A DNA stretch of 64,000 nt, taken from a bacterium. Lineage in GTDB: Bacteria; Babelota; Babeliae; Babelales; UASB340. Within the stretch, counting starts at the first letter, position 1. Each line of letters starts with the position of its first letter. Below the pieces are notes generated by a model. The model was not told the DNA's origin. It saw nothing but the letters and a program-made list of their open reading frames with translations, and did no database searches. Location of the stretch: contig DAOVPV010000004.1 of assembly GCA_030629005.1 (NCBI GenBank), forward strand, positions 26,966 to 90,965. Direction: 5' to 3'. Of this stretch, positions 50,086 to 59,341 are shown one piece after another. A program made the position numbers and the translations under genes.

Positions 50086-51714
50086 TTAATTACTCTTAAT
50101 CTTTTCTATCAAATCCGACTTTTTATAAAAATACCTAGAAGAAAGCAAATCTTCTTCTTTTAAAATTTTATCTACAGCGAATGCTGCAAACATTTTGTCT
50201 ACAGTTCTTATCGTCATAAAATCATCTTGTTTTAAACTTCCAACAATTTCTCTAAAATCATTTAATGTTTTTACAGGCTTACCATTTATCTCTTTTAAAA
50301 TAACTCCAGAACCCAAAACTCTAGCCTTTTGAGCTTGAGAATTTGGTAAAATATGTGTAATTATTAAAGCAGGCTCATGCTGCTTTTCTGGCTTAACATA
50401 ATTTGCCAAAAACACATTCCCTTTTGCAAATATAGCCACGTGATTTAAAGTTAAAGGCATCACAACTAAACCTCCAAAAACCTCGTACTCAATTAAATTT
50501 GGTTCAAATTCAGAATATACTGTACGAACAGAAGGTAAATATTGATTACTTAATTTAAAATTAAAATCTTTACGTTTACCGTTTCTGTAAATAACAAAGT
50601 AAATATCATCACCGATCGTAAACCTATTTAAAAAATCTAATATAGAAATTTTATCCTCACTCCATGGAACAGACATTTCACCATAAATATCAAGCTTATA
50701 ACCATTAATTTCATAAAGCATATCATTTTCTTTAACACCGATACTATGCAAAATTGTATTATCAAAAACTTCTGCAATGTACCAACCTCCCGGCTCCGGA
50801 TTTTTAAAATATTTTACTATTTCTGGAGTTGCAACAGTAAACAAACATCCAAGAACAGGATTTCTTACTAATTTTATTTTTCGCATATCTTTTAAAGCAC
50901 TTTTAACCTCATTTATCGGAATAATATAACCAACATTTTGTGCGCCAGAAATTATTGCAAAATTAATACCGACAACATTTCCATCTCCATCTAAAGAAGG
51001 TCCTCCCGAATTACCAGGATTTAATGGTGCTGTAATTTGAATAAAACCAGAACTCTCTCGACCACTAACAATACCTAAAGTACTCTTTAAACGTTCTTGC
51101 CCTAAAGGATATCCCAAAGCAAGAACTTCTTGAGTCCTTAACACAGCATCAGAATCACCTAAATTTAAATATGAAATCGAACCCAATTTTTTTGTTATTT
51201 CAGAAAAAGCTCGATCTTTCAACTTTAAAAGAGCCACATCTTTGTCCGGACAAACACCAACAACATCAACTTCAAACTGCTTTCTACCAAATGCTGGTAT
51301 TTGAACTTTTACACCACTAGCCTGACTTACAACATGATAATTTGTAACAATAAAACCTTTATTATCTATAAAAAAACCCGACCCAACTCCACCGCCCTGT
51401 TTCGGTGTCTTATAAGGCTCTACCCAATTAAAATTATCTATCATTGCAAATACTTGAACAACAGTATTTTTTACCTTTTTTTGGACATCCAGCCACGTTT
51501 TTGGCGCAGAGATATCAGGCAAAGAACTTAAATCTTCTTTTGACGGATCGTTTTTATTTTTTTCACTAAACTGTGTTGATAAAAATCTAAGATACTTTTC
51601 TAGATTACGTTGATTTTGATAGTATTTGTAAAAAGCAAATCCAAACGAAACAATTAAAATTAATAAAATAAAAAAAGTCTTCCAATTTCTCTTACTTCCA
51701 CCATTATAATACAT
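50086..51714 (-). CDS. HtrA/Do-like serine protease with PDZ domains
   Basis: A 542-residue periplasmic or membrane-anchored protease for misfolded proteins. The N-terminal TM anchor is at about residues 12-30 (KTFFILLILIVSFGFAFY). The trypsin-like triad is His127 in VTNYHVV, Asp159 in DKDVALLKL and Ser236 in NPGNSGGPSL. One or two PDZ domains follow: one around GGWYIAEVFDNTILHSIGVKENDMLYEING and a second near ITHILPNSQAQKARVLGSGVILKEINGKP. The layout differs slightly from E. coli DegP in having a long linker before the protease. A second family member begins at 226. The ATG lacks a strong ribosome site. Confidence 0.93.
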   Translation of the reverse strand: MYYNGGSKRNWKTFFILLILIVSFGFAFYKYYQNQRNLEKYLRFLSTQFSEKNKNDPSKEDLSSLPDISAPKTWLDVQKKVKNTVVQVFAMIDNFNWVEPYKTPKQGGGVGSGFFIDNKGFIVTNYHVVSQASGVKVQIPAFGRKQFEVDVVGVCPDKDVALLKLKDRAFSEITKKLGSISYLNLGDSDAVLRTQEVLALGYPLGQERLKSTLGIVSGRESSGFIQITAPLNPGNSGGPSLDGDGNVVGINFAIISGAQNVGYIIPINEVKSALKDMRKIKLVRNPVLGCLFTVATPEIVKYFKNPEPGGWYIAEVFDNTILHSIGVKENDMLYEINGYKLDIYGEMSVPWSEDKISILDFLNRFTIGDDIYFVIYRNGKRKDFNFKLSNQYLPSVRTVYSEFEPNLIEYEVFGGLVVMPLTLNHVAIFAKGNVFLANYVKPEKQHEPALIITHILPNSQAQKARVLGSGVILKEINGKPVKTLNDFREIVGSLKQDDFMTIRTVDKMFAAFAVDKILKEEDLLSSRYFYKKSDLIEKIKSN

Positions 51715-51821
51715 AACTATTCCTCAACACCTTATTTTACGTAATTCTAAATATCACTAGAAAAACAATGTTAACAAATTAAGATAAAAATGAATATCTA
51801 AATAGATCTCAAAATTTATAT

Positions 51822-52580
51822 TTATCTTTTTTCTTTTATAAAAATAGCACTAGCAAAATAAAACAAAAATAACATTAATAAAACCTTGTGAAATTGAAAA
51901 ACAAAGACAAATGCCAATAAAAAAGCAAGCGCAAGCTTTCGCCATTTATTATTCAAATTCACAAACTTATTAAACCCAAAAGTATATTTTTTGAATGCCG
52001 GAAATTTAAATCGACTTACCATTAAAAAAGATAAAAACAAAATTACTATAAAAATTATAACTAAAAAATATAAATTATTATCAATATTCCTTGTATTCAA
52101 ATACAAAACAGACAAAAAACAACCTGCTATAGTTGTAGGTAAACCTAAAAAATATATCGCCTGTTCATGCCAAATAACATTAAAACGAGCTAAACGCAAA
52201 ATACCAGCCATAAAAAATAAAGAACTCACAAACAATCCCAAAAAACCTACCAACTTTAACTTCCAAAAATATACAAGAAAAGCTGGCGCCAAACAAAATG
52301 AAATTGCATCAGCTAAAGAATCCAGTTGCAAACCAATTGGACTAGTTGCTCCAACCAAGCGAGCAATCCGACCATCAAGCGCATCCATTAAAGCACCCAA
52401 AAGTATAAAATTAGCAGCTGAAAAAAAATCAGACCTCGCAGCAAAAACAATAGAGCAAAAACCAAAAAACGCATTTCCCAACGTAAAAATATTTGGCAAG
52501 TAAAAAATACCTTTTTTTAACAAAAGTCTTTTTCTTCTATTAAAATTTATACGTTTTCTACGCTTTTTTGCAAACAGCAC
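51822..52580 (-). CDS. pssA: CDP-diacylglycerol--serine O-phosphatidyltransferase
   Basis: PssA makes phosphatidylserine, precursor of phosphatidylethanolamine, in the inner membrane. The 252-residue protein has the CDP-alcohol motif ALMDALDGRIARLVGATSPIGLQLDSLAD (DGxxAR...GxxxDxxxD) preceded by LPNIFTLGNAFFGFCSIVFAA, and about seven further hydrophobic segments. The length and the basic N-terminus (AKKRRKRINFNRRKR) fit the Bacillus-type integral enzyme. The GTG at 52580 is preferred because GGAG lies six bases upstream; a TTG at 52586 would be directly adjacent. It follows grpE by 14 bases. No psd gene is next to it. Confidence 0.92.
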   Translation of the reverse strand: MLFAKKRRKRINFNRRKRLLLKKGIFYLPNIFTLGNAFFGFCSIVFAARSDFFSAANFILLGALMDALDGRIARLVGATSPIGLQLDSLADAISFCLAPAFLVYFWKLKLVGFLGLFVSSLFFMAGILRLARFNVIWHEQAIYFLGLPTTIAGCFLSVLYLNTRNIDNNLYFLVIIFIVILFLSFLMVSRFKFPAFKKYTFGFNKFVNLNNKWRKLALAFLLAFVFVFQFHKVLLMLFLFYFASAIFIKEKR

Positions 52581-52594
52581 AAGCAACTCCTACC

Positions 52595-53092
52595 CTACTT
52601 TGCGACACTTACCTTTGCATGCCTTATAACTCTATCATTAAAAGTGTAGCCCTTATTAAAAACTTGAGCAATTTGACCAGATTTTAAATCATTATTTTCC
52701 ACTTGTATTAAAGCCTCATGCAGTTCAGGATCAAAATCAATAGAACAATCTATCTCTTTAATATCCAAATTTTTTAAAATCTTATTCAAGTTTTTCTGGA
52801 CCAATTCAAGACCATCTAGAACAGGTGACTTTGTATCCTTATATTCTTTTTTTATTTCTAAAACAGCTCTATCAAAATCATCAAAAATAGGTAAAAATTC
52901 TTCTACAATATTTGATCTAGCAAAATCTTCCCACTCGGCACGTTCCTTTGTTACCCTTTTTTTGAAATTATCAAAATCTGCATTAACTCTTATTAATTGA
53001 GCCTTTAACTTATCTAATTCGACCTTTTCAATACTTTCAGTTTCTTCTTTCTTATGGTTTTTCTTGTTTTTTATTTGTTCATCTTTATTCAT
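52595..53092 (-). CDS. grpE: Nucleotide exchange factor GrpE
   Basis: GrpE exchanges ADP for ATP on DnaK. The 165-residue protein has an acidic/charged N-terminal tail, a long coiled coil with LKAQLIRVNADFDNFKKRVTKERAEWEDFARSNIVEEFLPIFDDFDRAV, and the C-terminal beta domain with DFDPELHEALIQVEN and VFNKGYTFNDRVIRHAKVSVAK, all typical. The ATG at 53092 agrees with family alignment, and the 11 codons before it are not needed. dnaK and dnaJ are not adjacent. Confidence 0.94.
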   Translation of the reverse strand: MNKDEQIKNKKNHKKEETESIEKVELDKLKAQLIRVNADFDNFKKRVTKERAEWEDFARSNIVEEFLPIFDDFDRAVLEIKKEYKDTKSPVLDGLELVQKNLNKILKNLDIKEIDCSIDFDPELHEALIQVENNDLKSGQIAQVFNKGYTFNDRVIRHAKVSVAK

Positions 53093-53196
53093 AATAAGCC
53101 CAACTAAAAATTTAAAGTTATACAAAAGAACTGTAACGAATACACTTATTTTAACATATAAACACTATCAAGAAAACGCCTTACAACAAACAAAAA

Positions 53197-54198
53197 CTAA
53201 ATTTCTAATTTCAAGCCTAAAAAATCTTTTATAAAACTTAAAATTCGACTTTCTGTAAAAAAGCATCTTTTTCTGGAATAAATAGGTAACTTATTTTCTT
53301 CAAATTTAACAATTCCCCGTCTGTCAAAAGTAAACTTATTAAAACCCGTCTTTGGTTCATTAATTAAATGAAATGGTATATATAAAATCCATTTTGCAAT
53401 CTCTTCTGAATGCATTTTTAGATGACCAGGCTTATTTGTTAAACCAAACCACCCTGTACCTTTAATCCTAATCTCTAAATCAACGGCACGCTTATGCCGC
53501 GGTTCCGGCAAAACATGATCTCCAATTAAATTGTGAACCAAATCCCCATAAGAATGTAAATTAAACAAATATCCAACAACATTCATATTTGCTTCATAGT
53601 CAGGAATGTCGTTTGGAGTTCCAAGTGTATAAACTGCATCCATTAAAAAATCTTTATTTATGTTTTTATTTAACAATTTTTCTTCTTTATACTTTTTTAC
53701 TTCATTGCAAACTTGCTCATAGTATTTTTGATCCCACTCGTTAGGATTAGCTTTTTTAACTTCCACGCCACCACTTTTATTAACTATCTGATCCGTTTTA
53801 CTTTGTACTATTATTGGCGTATCTATTGGCTGCAGTTGCAAAGCAACAGCTAAAATTTGACTCGCAGCCTTTATAACATGTCCTCCATAACTATGCCCAA
53901 TAAGAATTATTTCTCGCTCTCCTTGATTTGAAAAATCAACAACAAGCTTGGCCAAATCACGGCCAGCATTAAGTCTTTCTTTATGTGTGATCCCACCAAG
54001 AAATTGCTTCCAAACAAAAGGATACACCTTTTGACCAATAACACTTGCAGAAATACTTAAAGCTTTATGGAAATAACCTCCAGGCTTATACCACTCCATT
54101 TCATCACCCCAAGCACCATGAGTAACAATTGCAACAGAATTAAGTTGAAATTGCAAAGTTAATAAAGCACACACAAAAAATATCTTTTTTTTCATCAC
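53197..54198 (-). CDS. Exported alpha/beta hydrolase-like protein
   Basis: A 333-residue protein with a signal peptide (MKKKIFFVCALLTLQFQLNS). Immediately afterwards comes a hydrolase opening strand VAIVTHGAWGDEMEW. The nucleophile elbow is IILIGHSYGGHVIKAA (GHSYG, Ser about 108), and a possible acid and His lie in MDAVYTLGTPND and later HSYGDLVHNLIGDH. The family (lipase/esterase-like or serine hydrolase) is supported by these motifs, but the substrate cannot be inferred. Exported lipase-like enzymes in host-associated bacteria sometimes act on host lipids. It is divergent from the ZnuC gene. Confidence 0.78.
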   Translation of the reverse strand: MMKKKIFFVCALLTLQFQLNSVAIVTHGAWGDEMEWYKPGGYFHKALSISASVIGQKVYPFVWKQFLGGITHKERLNAGRDLAKLVVDFSNQGEREIILIGHSYGGHVIKAASQILAVALQLQPIDTPIIVQSKTDQIVNKSGGVEVKKANPNEWDQKYYEQVCNEVKKYKEEKLLNKNINKDFLMDAVYTLGTPNDIPDYEANMNVVGYLFNLHSYGDLVHNLIGDHVLPEPRHKRAVDLEIRIKGTGWFGLTNKPGHLKMHSEEIAKWILYIPFHLINEPKTGFNKFTFDRRGIVKFEENKLPIYSRKRCFFTESRILSFIKDFLGLKLEI

Positions 54199-54319
54199 AC
54201 CTCTCCAAATTTATAAAGTCATTTGCATAAAAAACTTGAAATTAACAAATAAATATTATTTAATCTTATAAGGATAAAAGTTTTAAAATTAAACAAATAA
54301 TATAAAAACAATAATTTTT

Positions 54320-55018
54320 ATGAAAAATAAAGAAATACTAAAAGTCGAAGACTTAAATGTAAGATTTGATGATGTACAAATTTTATCTAACATAAACTTT
54401 TCTTTGAAAAAAAAGGATGTATTAATAATACTGGGGCCCAATGGTTCTGGAAAATCAACTCTATTAAGAGCGATTTTAAATCTCATACCACATACAGGTA
54501 AAGTATTATGGAATACAAAAGACATAAGCTATTTACCCTCTCAAGAACTTCTTATTAGAAAAAATATACCACCAATAAGCATTGAGGAATTTTTTAAATT
54601 TAAAAATACTACAAAATCAGAAGTTACATCAATTATAAAAAGTGTAGGACTAGAGGAATCTATACTTAAAAAAGAATTTTCCCAACTATCAACAGGCCAA
54701 TTTCAACGAATGATTATTGCATGGTCACTTGTCAACAAACCCAAAGTTTTAATATTTGATGAACCAACTTCTGGAATTGATATTGGTGGAGAAGAAACAA
54801 TATATACATTGCTCCACAAATTTTGGGAAGAATATGGCTTAACAATAATTTTAGTAACACACGATCTTAATATTGTTTGGGAACATGCAAGTAAGGTCCT
54901 GTGTTTAAACAAAAAGATTACATGCATGGGTGAACCTGAAAAAATATTAACCCCAGAAAATTTAAAAAAAATATATGGTACCGGTATAAAATTCTATAAA
55001 CATAGGCATAAAAAATGA
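54320..55018 (+). CDS. znuC: Metal (zinc/manganese-type) ABC transporter ATPase
   Basis: The 232-residue ATPase has Walker A ILGPNGSGKSTLLRAIL, signature LSTGQFQRMIIAWSL, Walker B VLIFDEPTSGIDIGGEE and H-loop ILVTHDL. Sequence and its permease partner place it in the ZnuC/TroB/MntB group that imports zinc or manganese. Its stop overlaps the permease start by four bases (ATGA), so the two are coupled. No clear ribosome site precedes the ATG. The substrate-binding protein gene (znuA) is not adjacent. Confidence 0.88.
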   Translation: MKNKEILKVEDLNVRFDDVQILSNINFSLKKKDVLIILGPNGSGKSTLLRAILNLIPHTGKVLWNTKDISYLPSQELLIRKNIPPISIEEFFKFKNTTKSEVTSIIKSVGLEESILKKEFSQLSTGQFQRMIIAWSLVNKPKVLIFDEPTSGIDIGGEETIYTLLHKFWEEYGLTIILVTHDLNIVWEHASKVLCLNKKITCMGEPEKILTPENLKKIYGTGIKFYKHRHKK

Positions 55019-55788
55019 TTTACTCTCAACTAACACTTGCACTTATTATGGGAATATTTGTGGGCGGCTTAGCTGGATACATAGGCTCATTAATGATGAC
55101 AAAGAGGATGGCTCTTATGGGAGGAGCACTCGGACATTTAGCATTACCAGGGATAGCACTAGCTCTTTACTATCACTTTGATGTTTCCATAGGCGCTTTA
55201 ATTTTTTTAATTTTTGGAATATCTATTATTTGGGGAATAGAACAAATTACAAATCTACCAACAGAAGCAATAACGGCTATTGTTTTCCCTGCAGCAATGT
55301 CAGTAACATTTCTATTTTTACCTAAAGGTAAAGCAATTCCAGCATTAATTGGTGATATATCTTCGATAACATACAAGAGTATGTTAACAACAAGCATTAT
55401 TGCTTTATCTATTTTTATAATTACTAAAAAAATCTTTTCAAAAATGGTACTAATGAGCATAAGCTCTGAAATCTCAAAAGTTTCCGGTATTAATACTAAA
55501 CTTTACAACTTTTTATATCTAGCATGTATAGCAATCACTATAGCCTTAGGTGTCAGAATAGTTGGAGGCTTAATGACAGCAGCTCTTGTAGCCATACCAG
55601 CAAGTACAAGTAAAAATTTAAGTAAAACTTTATTCAGCTATTCATATTTATCTATGTTTTTTGGAATAATCTCCAGCATTATCGGTATATTATTATCCCA
55701 ATATACAGGAATAGAGGCTGGACCACTAATCATAATTTCAAGCAGCACAATGTTTTTAATATCATTATTACTAAAAAAAAGATCTTAA
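55015..55788 (+). CDS. znuB: Metal (zinc/manganese-type) ABC transporter permease
   Basis: This 257-residue inner membrane protein of the ABC-3 family has about eight TM helices: GIFVGGLAGYIGSLMMTKRMALMGGALGHLALPGIAL at the start, ATEAITAIVFPAAMSVTFLF in the middle and the family's GVRIVGGLMTAALVAIPASTSKNL. The metal (zinc, manganese or iron) cannot be told from sequence alone. It overlaps the ATPase gene and converges with the PP2C gene, whose stop it overlaps by four bases. Confidence 0.9.
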   Translation: MIYSQLTLALIMGIFVGGLAGYIGSLMMTKRMALMGGALGHLALPGIALALYYHFDVSIGALIFLIFGISIIWGIEQITNLPTEAITAIVFPAAMSVTFLFLPKGKAIPALIGDISSITYKSMLTTSIIALSIFIITKKIFSKMVLMSISSEISKVSGINTKLYNFLYLACIAITIALGVRIVGGLMTAALVAIPASTSKNLSKTLFSYSYLSMFFGIISSIIGILLSQYTGIEAGPLIIISSSTMFLISLLLKKRS

Positions 55789-56990
55789 TTTTCCGTTGAA
55801 TCTAATTCCAAATCAACAACAATTACTGTAATATCATCAGAAATACCGGCAATACAAATAGACCTATTTTCAGCTTCCCTACACAAGCCCTGAGACAAAT
55901 CTTCAAACTCGAAACTATCTTGACTAGATATACATTCTATCAAAGCAAAAACTTCTTCATTTTTAACAACATCCCAAAAACCATCACTCGCTAAAATTAA
56001 ATATTTTTCAGCACCAGTTAAATTATATGTAAAAACTTCAGGCAACGGTTTAAAACCTTTAGACTCAAATATAAGATCACCAAAGGAACTGTACATCGTT
56101 GTAGAATAAGAATGAGAACTATCAGAACTTTCAGCCATAAAATTACGTCCCAAATAAAAACAAGAATCTATTGATGCATCTTCGCCACACTCTGCTTTTA
56201 ACTTTACATCTGAACCTAAAAAGCCATTTAATCTGTCAAATTCATCTTTATCTTCTATCCACTCCTGAGTACATAAATTAAAAAAATAAATTGTTAACTT
56301 ACTCTGTTTCCTATCAAATTCAAAAAATTGCTGATAACTCCCACAAAGCTCCGATTTAGATGGACTATTTACAAAAATCTTTCGATACAAATCCAAACCA
56401 TTTTTACACAATAACAAAGAGGTATCATTTTCAACATCAACCTTTTGATCTTTTGTTGAATATAAAATTTTACCATCTTTAGAAACAAGAACGCTTCTAG
56501 AATCCCCAACATTACAAAAACAAATTCGATCGTCAAAAATCGTTGCACTTGTTGCCGTCGAACCAACAAAGAAATTTAATTTTTTATTTTTAATCAACTC
56601 TTGATTTAGAACACGTATTGTCTTTTCATAAGCTCTTGCCAAACGGCCCGGGACCTCCAATTGCATCTTAAACTCTTTACTCAAAGCTCCTAAAAAATTA
56701 TCTTTTAAAAAAGAAGAAACACCCCCTCCACAAAAATCTCCAGTAATGGGATTCCTGCCATGACCGTCAAAAACAGCAAAAGAGTGTAAGCCTTGCTCTT
56801 CATCTAATTTAATATCAAAAGTATCTTCATTTTTGTGCCTAGGCTCAAACTTTACTTTTCCCCCTTCAACTCCAGATTCAATCTCTAAAATGTTTTCAAG
56901 AGAAAAAGATGAATATCTAATTGCAAAAAGATTTTGAAATAAAAATAAAACAATCAATGAAAATTTGCTTAACCTTTTAATATTATTCAT
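55785..56990 (-). CDS. Exported PP2C-type serine/threonine phosphatase
   Basis: A 401-residue protein with a signal peptide (LSKFSLIVLFLFQNLFA, residues 7-23) and a complete metal-dependent PP2C domain. NEDTF (54-58), FAVFDGHGRN (DGHG at 75-78), FVGSTATSATI, CNVGDSRSVLVS, YLILASDGFWDVVKNEEV and GISDDITVIVVDL match the eleven-motif PP2C core, with the metal-binding Asp residues kept. Bacterial PP2Cs normally act in the cytoplasm (SpoIIE, PrpC, Stp). An exported form is more typical of phosphatases sent to a host cell, so an effector role is possible but unproven. No kinase gene is nearby. Confidence 0.88.
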   Translation of the reverse strand: MNNIKRLSKFSLIVLFLFQNLFAIRYSSFSLENILEIESGVEGGKVKFEPRHKNEDTFDIKLDEEQGLHSFAVFDGHGRNPITGDFCGGGVSSFLKDNFLGALSKEFKMQLEVPGRLARAYEKTIRVLNQELIKNKKLNFFVGSTATSATIFDDRICFCNVGDSRSVLVSKDGKILYSTKDQKVDVENDTSLLLCKNGLDLYRKIFVNSPSKSELCGSYQQFFEFDRKQSKLTIYFFNLCTQEWIEDKDEFDRLNGFLGSDVKLKAECGEDASIDSCFYLGRNFMAESSDSSHSYSTTMYSSFGDLIFESKGFKPLPEVFTYNLTGAEKYLILASDGFWDVVKNEEVFALIECISSQDSFEFEDLSQGLCREAENRSICIAGISDDITVIVVDLELDSTEN

Positions 56991-57045
56991 AAAATACTCC
57001 TAAATATAAACAAACATTTCAACACATTGCTTCAAAAAAGGAACA

Positions 57046-57073
57046 ATTATCATGAAAGCAAAACTTTGATAAT
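57046..57073. promoter_or_regulatory. Dyad in the PP2C/HD-protein divergent promoter region
   Basis: ATTATCATGAAAG and CTTTGATAAT are complementary over ten positions with a two-base bulge. The position between two divergent genes would suit an operator for either, but no regulator is known and a chance dyad in AT-rich DNA is possible. Confidence 0.3.
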
Positions 57074-57272
57074 ATAAATCTAAATGTAATACAAATCAAG
57101 TGGTATAAAAAAAAGGAACAGTCTTTTGTTTTAAGATAAAAGCCTTTGTCTCTTTTTTTTATATTTATCCTTTACATTTTCTTTTAATTCATTAGTATAT
57201 TCAATCTCACAAGAGTATATTTTTCATTATTTTACTTAGCTTTTTACGTATTACTTGGGATTCTTAATTTCT

Positions 57273-58685
57273 ATGAAAAACATCAAAATAAATTCAATCA
57301 TAAAAATCTTTTTATTTATTGGCCTAATTACAAATGTATCCATAATCCCATCCATAGCTATTTACAATCCAGCATTAGAAATCGAAGAAACTATTTGCAA
57401 TGAAGATATAAAAACCTCCAGTCTCGATAACTCAATTTTAGTAAAAAACGAATTAACAGAAATAAAAATAACTGCCCATGAAACAACCACAAATGGCTCT
57501 ATTAAAATTACAGGACTCCATATTCATAGTACTCTTTATGGAGATGTAAACCTATGTAGAACATACAACGTAGAAGCTCTATTAATTGATATTATAACTA
57601 ATCCATATTTTTTTAGACTCTTTAGAATAAATCAATACGGATTAAGCGTTTATGGTGAATTTAAAAAAGTCATTTTAAATCGAAAAGATTTTCCTAAATA
57701 TACAAGAGGGGACCACTCAATAGGTATCGCAATAATTTTAATACATCTACATAGGCCTATAACTGAAATAATCTGTGCCCTTTTACACGACTACACACAT
57801 ACAAAAGGCTCTCACTTGGGAGACTCGCTATTAAGAAGACTTATTCAGGAAGAATTTAATGATAAAATTATAAATTCAATTAAAAAACAAATAAATAACT
57901 CTCAAGAAAAAAAATCTGCAATCCAAGATATGATTTTTGAATGGTACTTTAAAAAAACTGGAATAATAAAAACTTTATCTAAATATAATATCGAAACAAA
58001 TGGTATATTGCTGAAAAACAATCCGGTAATAAAACAATCTGCTCCCGAATTGTGTGCAGATAATCTAGAATATACACTAACAGGTTGCTTTCTTGCCAAA
58101 ATATTAAATGCAAAAGAAGTAAATAAGATTATTAATTCTCTTACAATAATTAACGATAGTATTTGGATTTTCAGACATAGTGCTAGAAAGCATGCAATAA
58201 TGCTTTCAAAAGCATCTATTAAATTTGATAAAATAAATTCTGCAGCACCATGGAGTGCAATAATGAATTATTATGGAGCAATACTTTTTGAAATAGCATT
58301 AAGAAGTAAAATAATAAATGTAAATGAATTGATATTTGCGCCAAATATCAATGATGAAGAAATCTGGAAAAAAATAACATCTCAGAAAGATAATCCTGAA
58401 ATCGCAAGCTTAATAGAAAAAATTAAAAATCCAAGTACAGTATTAAAAAAACACTCAGGAAAAAGAACGAATAATCATCAATATAAATTAGTTGTTTTAA
58501 AACCAAGAGTCATAGATCCATTTGTTACATCAAGAAACGGGAACGTTTTACCATTGAGCGAAACACATGGAACTGTAAGAAATATGCTGAAAAGACACAA
58601 CGTTGTTGAAAGCGGAGTTATTTGTAAAATATTAAATTTAGATAAATATTTATTAGGTGAAAGAGAAGCTATCATAGGCAACTAA
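57273..58685 (+). CDS. Exported HD-domain phosphohydrolase
   Basis: A 470-residue protein with a signal peptide (MKNIKINSIIKIFLFIGLITNVSIIPSIA) and an HD-superfamily metal phosphohydrolase domain. The metal ligands are seen in TRGDHSIGIAI (first His) and ICALLHDYTHTKGSHLGD (HD pair), with the last Asp near APELCADNLEYTLTG. This pattern is shared with the cytoplasmic protein encoded at 59342 (YDHSIGVLAL, LLHDVSHTVFSHVGD, DLPDICADRLDYCL), so the two are paralogues. Family members hydrolyse dNTPs or similar phosphomonoesters. Export of such an enzyme is unusual. An in-frame TTG at 57255 would add six residues. Confidence 0.82.
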   Translation: MKNIKINSIIKIFLFIGLITNVSIIPSIAIYNPALEIEETICNEDIKTSSLDNSILVKNELTEIKITAHETTTNGSIKITGLHIHSTLYGDVNLCRTYNVEALLIDIITNPYFFRLFRINQYGLSVYGEFKKVILNRKDFPKYTRGDHSIGIAIILIHLHRPITEIICALLHDYTHTKGSHLGDSLLRRLIQEEFNDKIINSIKKQINNSQEKKSAIQDMIFEWYFKKTGIIKTLSKYNIETNGILLKNNPVIKQSAPELCADNLEYTLTGCFLAKILNAKEVNKIINSLTIINDSIWIFRHSARKHAIMLSKASIKFDKINSAAPWSAIMNYYGAILFEIALRSKIINVNELIFAPNINDEEIWKKITSQKDNPEIASLIEKIKNPSTVLKKHSGKRTNNHQYKLVVLKPRVIDPFVTSRNGNVLPLSETHGTVRNMLKRHNVVESGVICKILNLDKYLLGEREAIIGN

Positions 58686-59275
58686 ATCACAATAAATTCT
58701 CCAAAATCATGTTTTGGATTCAAATAAATAGTAATATAACCGCGATCATATTGAACAAATTTATTAATTCCAATCTGTTTTAGTAAATTATGAATTTTTT
58801 GAATCCCCAATTTAACATCCCCAGAATAATTTTTAAGTTCAATTTCAACAAAATCACCTAACTTTCCAACTTTATCAAAAGCAAACTCAAAAGTATCATA
58901 TAAATAAACAGTTCGTTGTTTTTGAATTTTTATAACTTCATCAAAACCTAAATTATCAAAAATCTGTAAAGCTTTAGAGATATCACTAACACTAGTTTCT
59001 ACCTCATTAACACTCAACGTTTTTCCAGATTTATCAATCTCCCGCTTTTTAAAAGTCACAAAATGCCCCCTATTGGTCGCCCGAACCCTCAAAAAACTTA
59101 AAGCATCGCTATAACCTTCGCCCGAATCTGTATAAAAAGTTTTCTCTGAATTATTTAAATAATAATCCGTTATATCAAAGTCACCAATAAATTTAGCATT
59201 ATTAGCTAGCCAGTTTTTTATGCTCTCTTCTTGTTTTAAATCAACTTTTATTTTAATTTCTACTTCTTTTTGCAT
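58682..59275 (-). CDS. CYTH-domain protein (class IV adenylate cyclase/thiamine-triphosphatase superfamily)
   Basis: A 197-residue CYTH tunnel-fold protein. It begins with the EVEIKIKV (ExExK) motif, continues with LSFLRVRATNRGHFVTFKKR, VNEVETSV, a CyaB-type FDNLGFDEVIKIQKQRTVYL and FVEIELK, all matching the class IV cyclase/ThTPase family. In this family substrates include triphosphates such as ATP, thiamine triphosphate or tripolyphosphate. A GAGGTAAAA site precedes the ATG. It lies between the two HD-domain genes, convergent with the exported one and divergent from the cytoplasmic one. Confidence 0.88.
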   Translation of the reverse strand: MQKEVEIKIKVDLKQEESIKNWLANNAKFIGDFDITDYYLNNSEKTFYTDSGEGYSDALSFLRVRATNRGHFVTFKKREIDKSGKTLSVNEVETSVSDISKALQIFDNLGFDEVIKIQKQRTVYLYDTFEFAFDKVGKLGDFVEIELKNYSGDVKLGIQKIHNLLKQIGINKFVQYDRGYITIYLNPKHDFGEFIVI

Positions 59276-59341
59276 TTTTACCTCAGTAAATTATATTTGT
59301 TATATAAGCTTTATTTGTAAATATATTAACCAAATTTAACA

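Noticed and set aside
54199..54319. Zur-type operator before znuC
   Set aside because: No clear palindromic zinc-regulator site could be picked out; the DNA is simply AT-rich.
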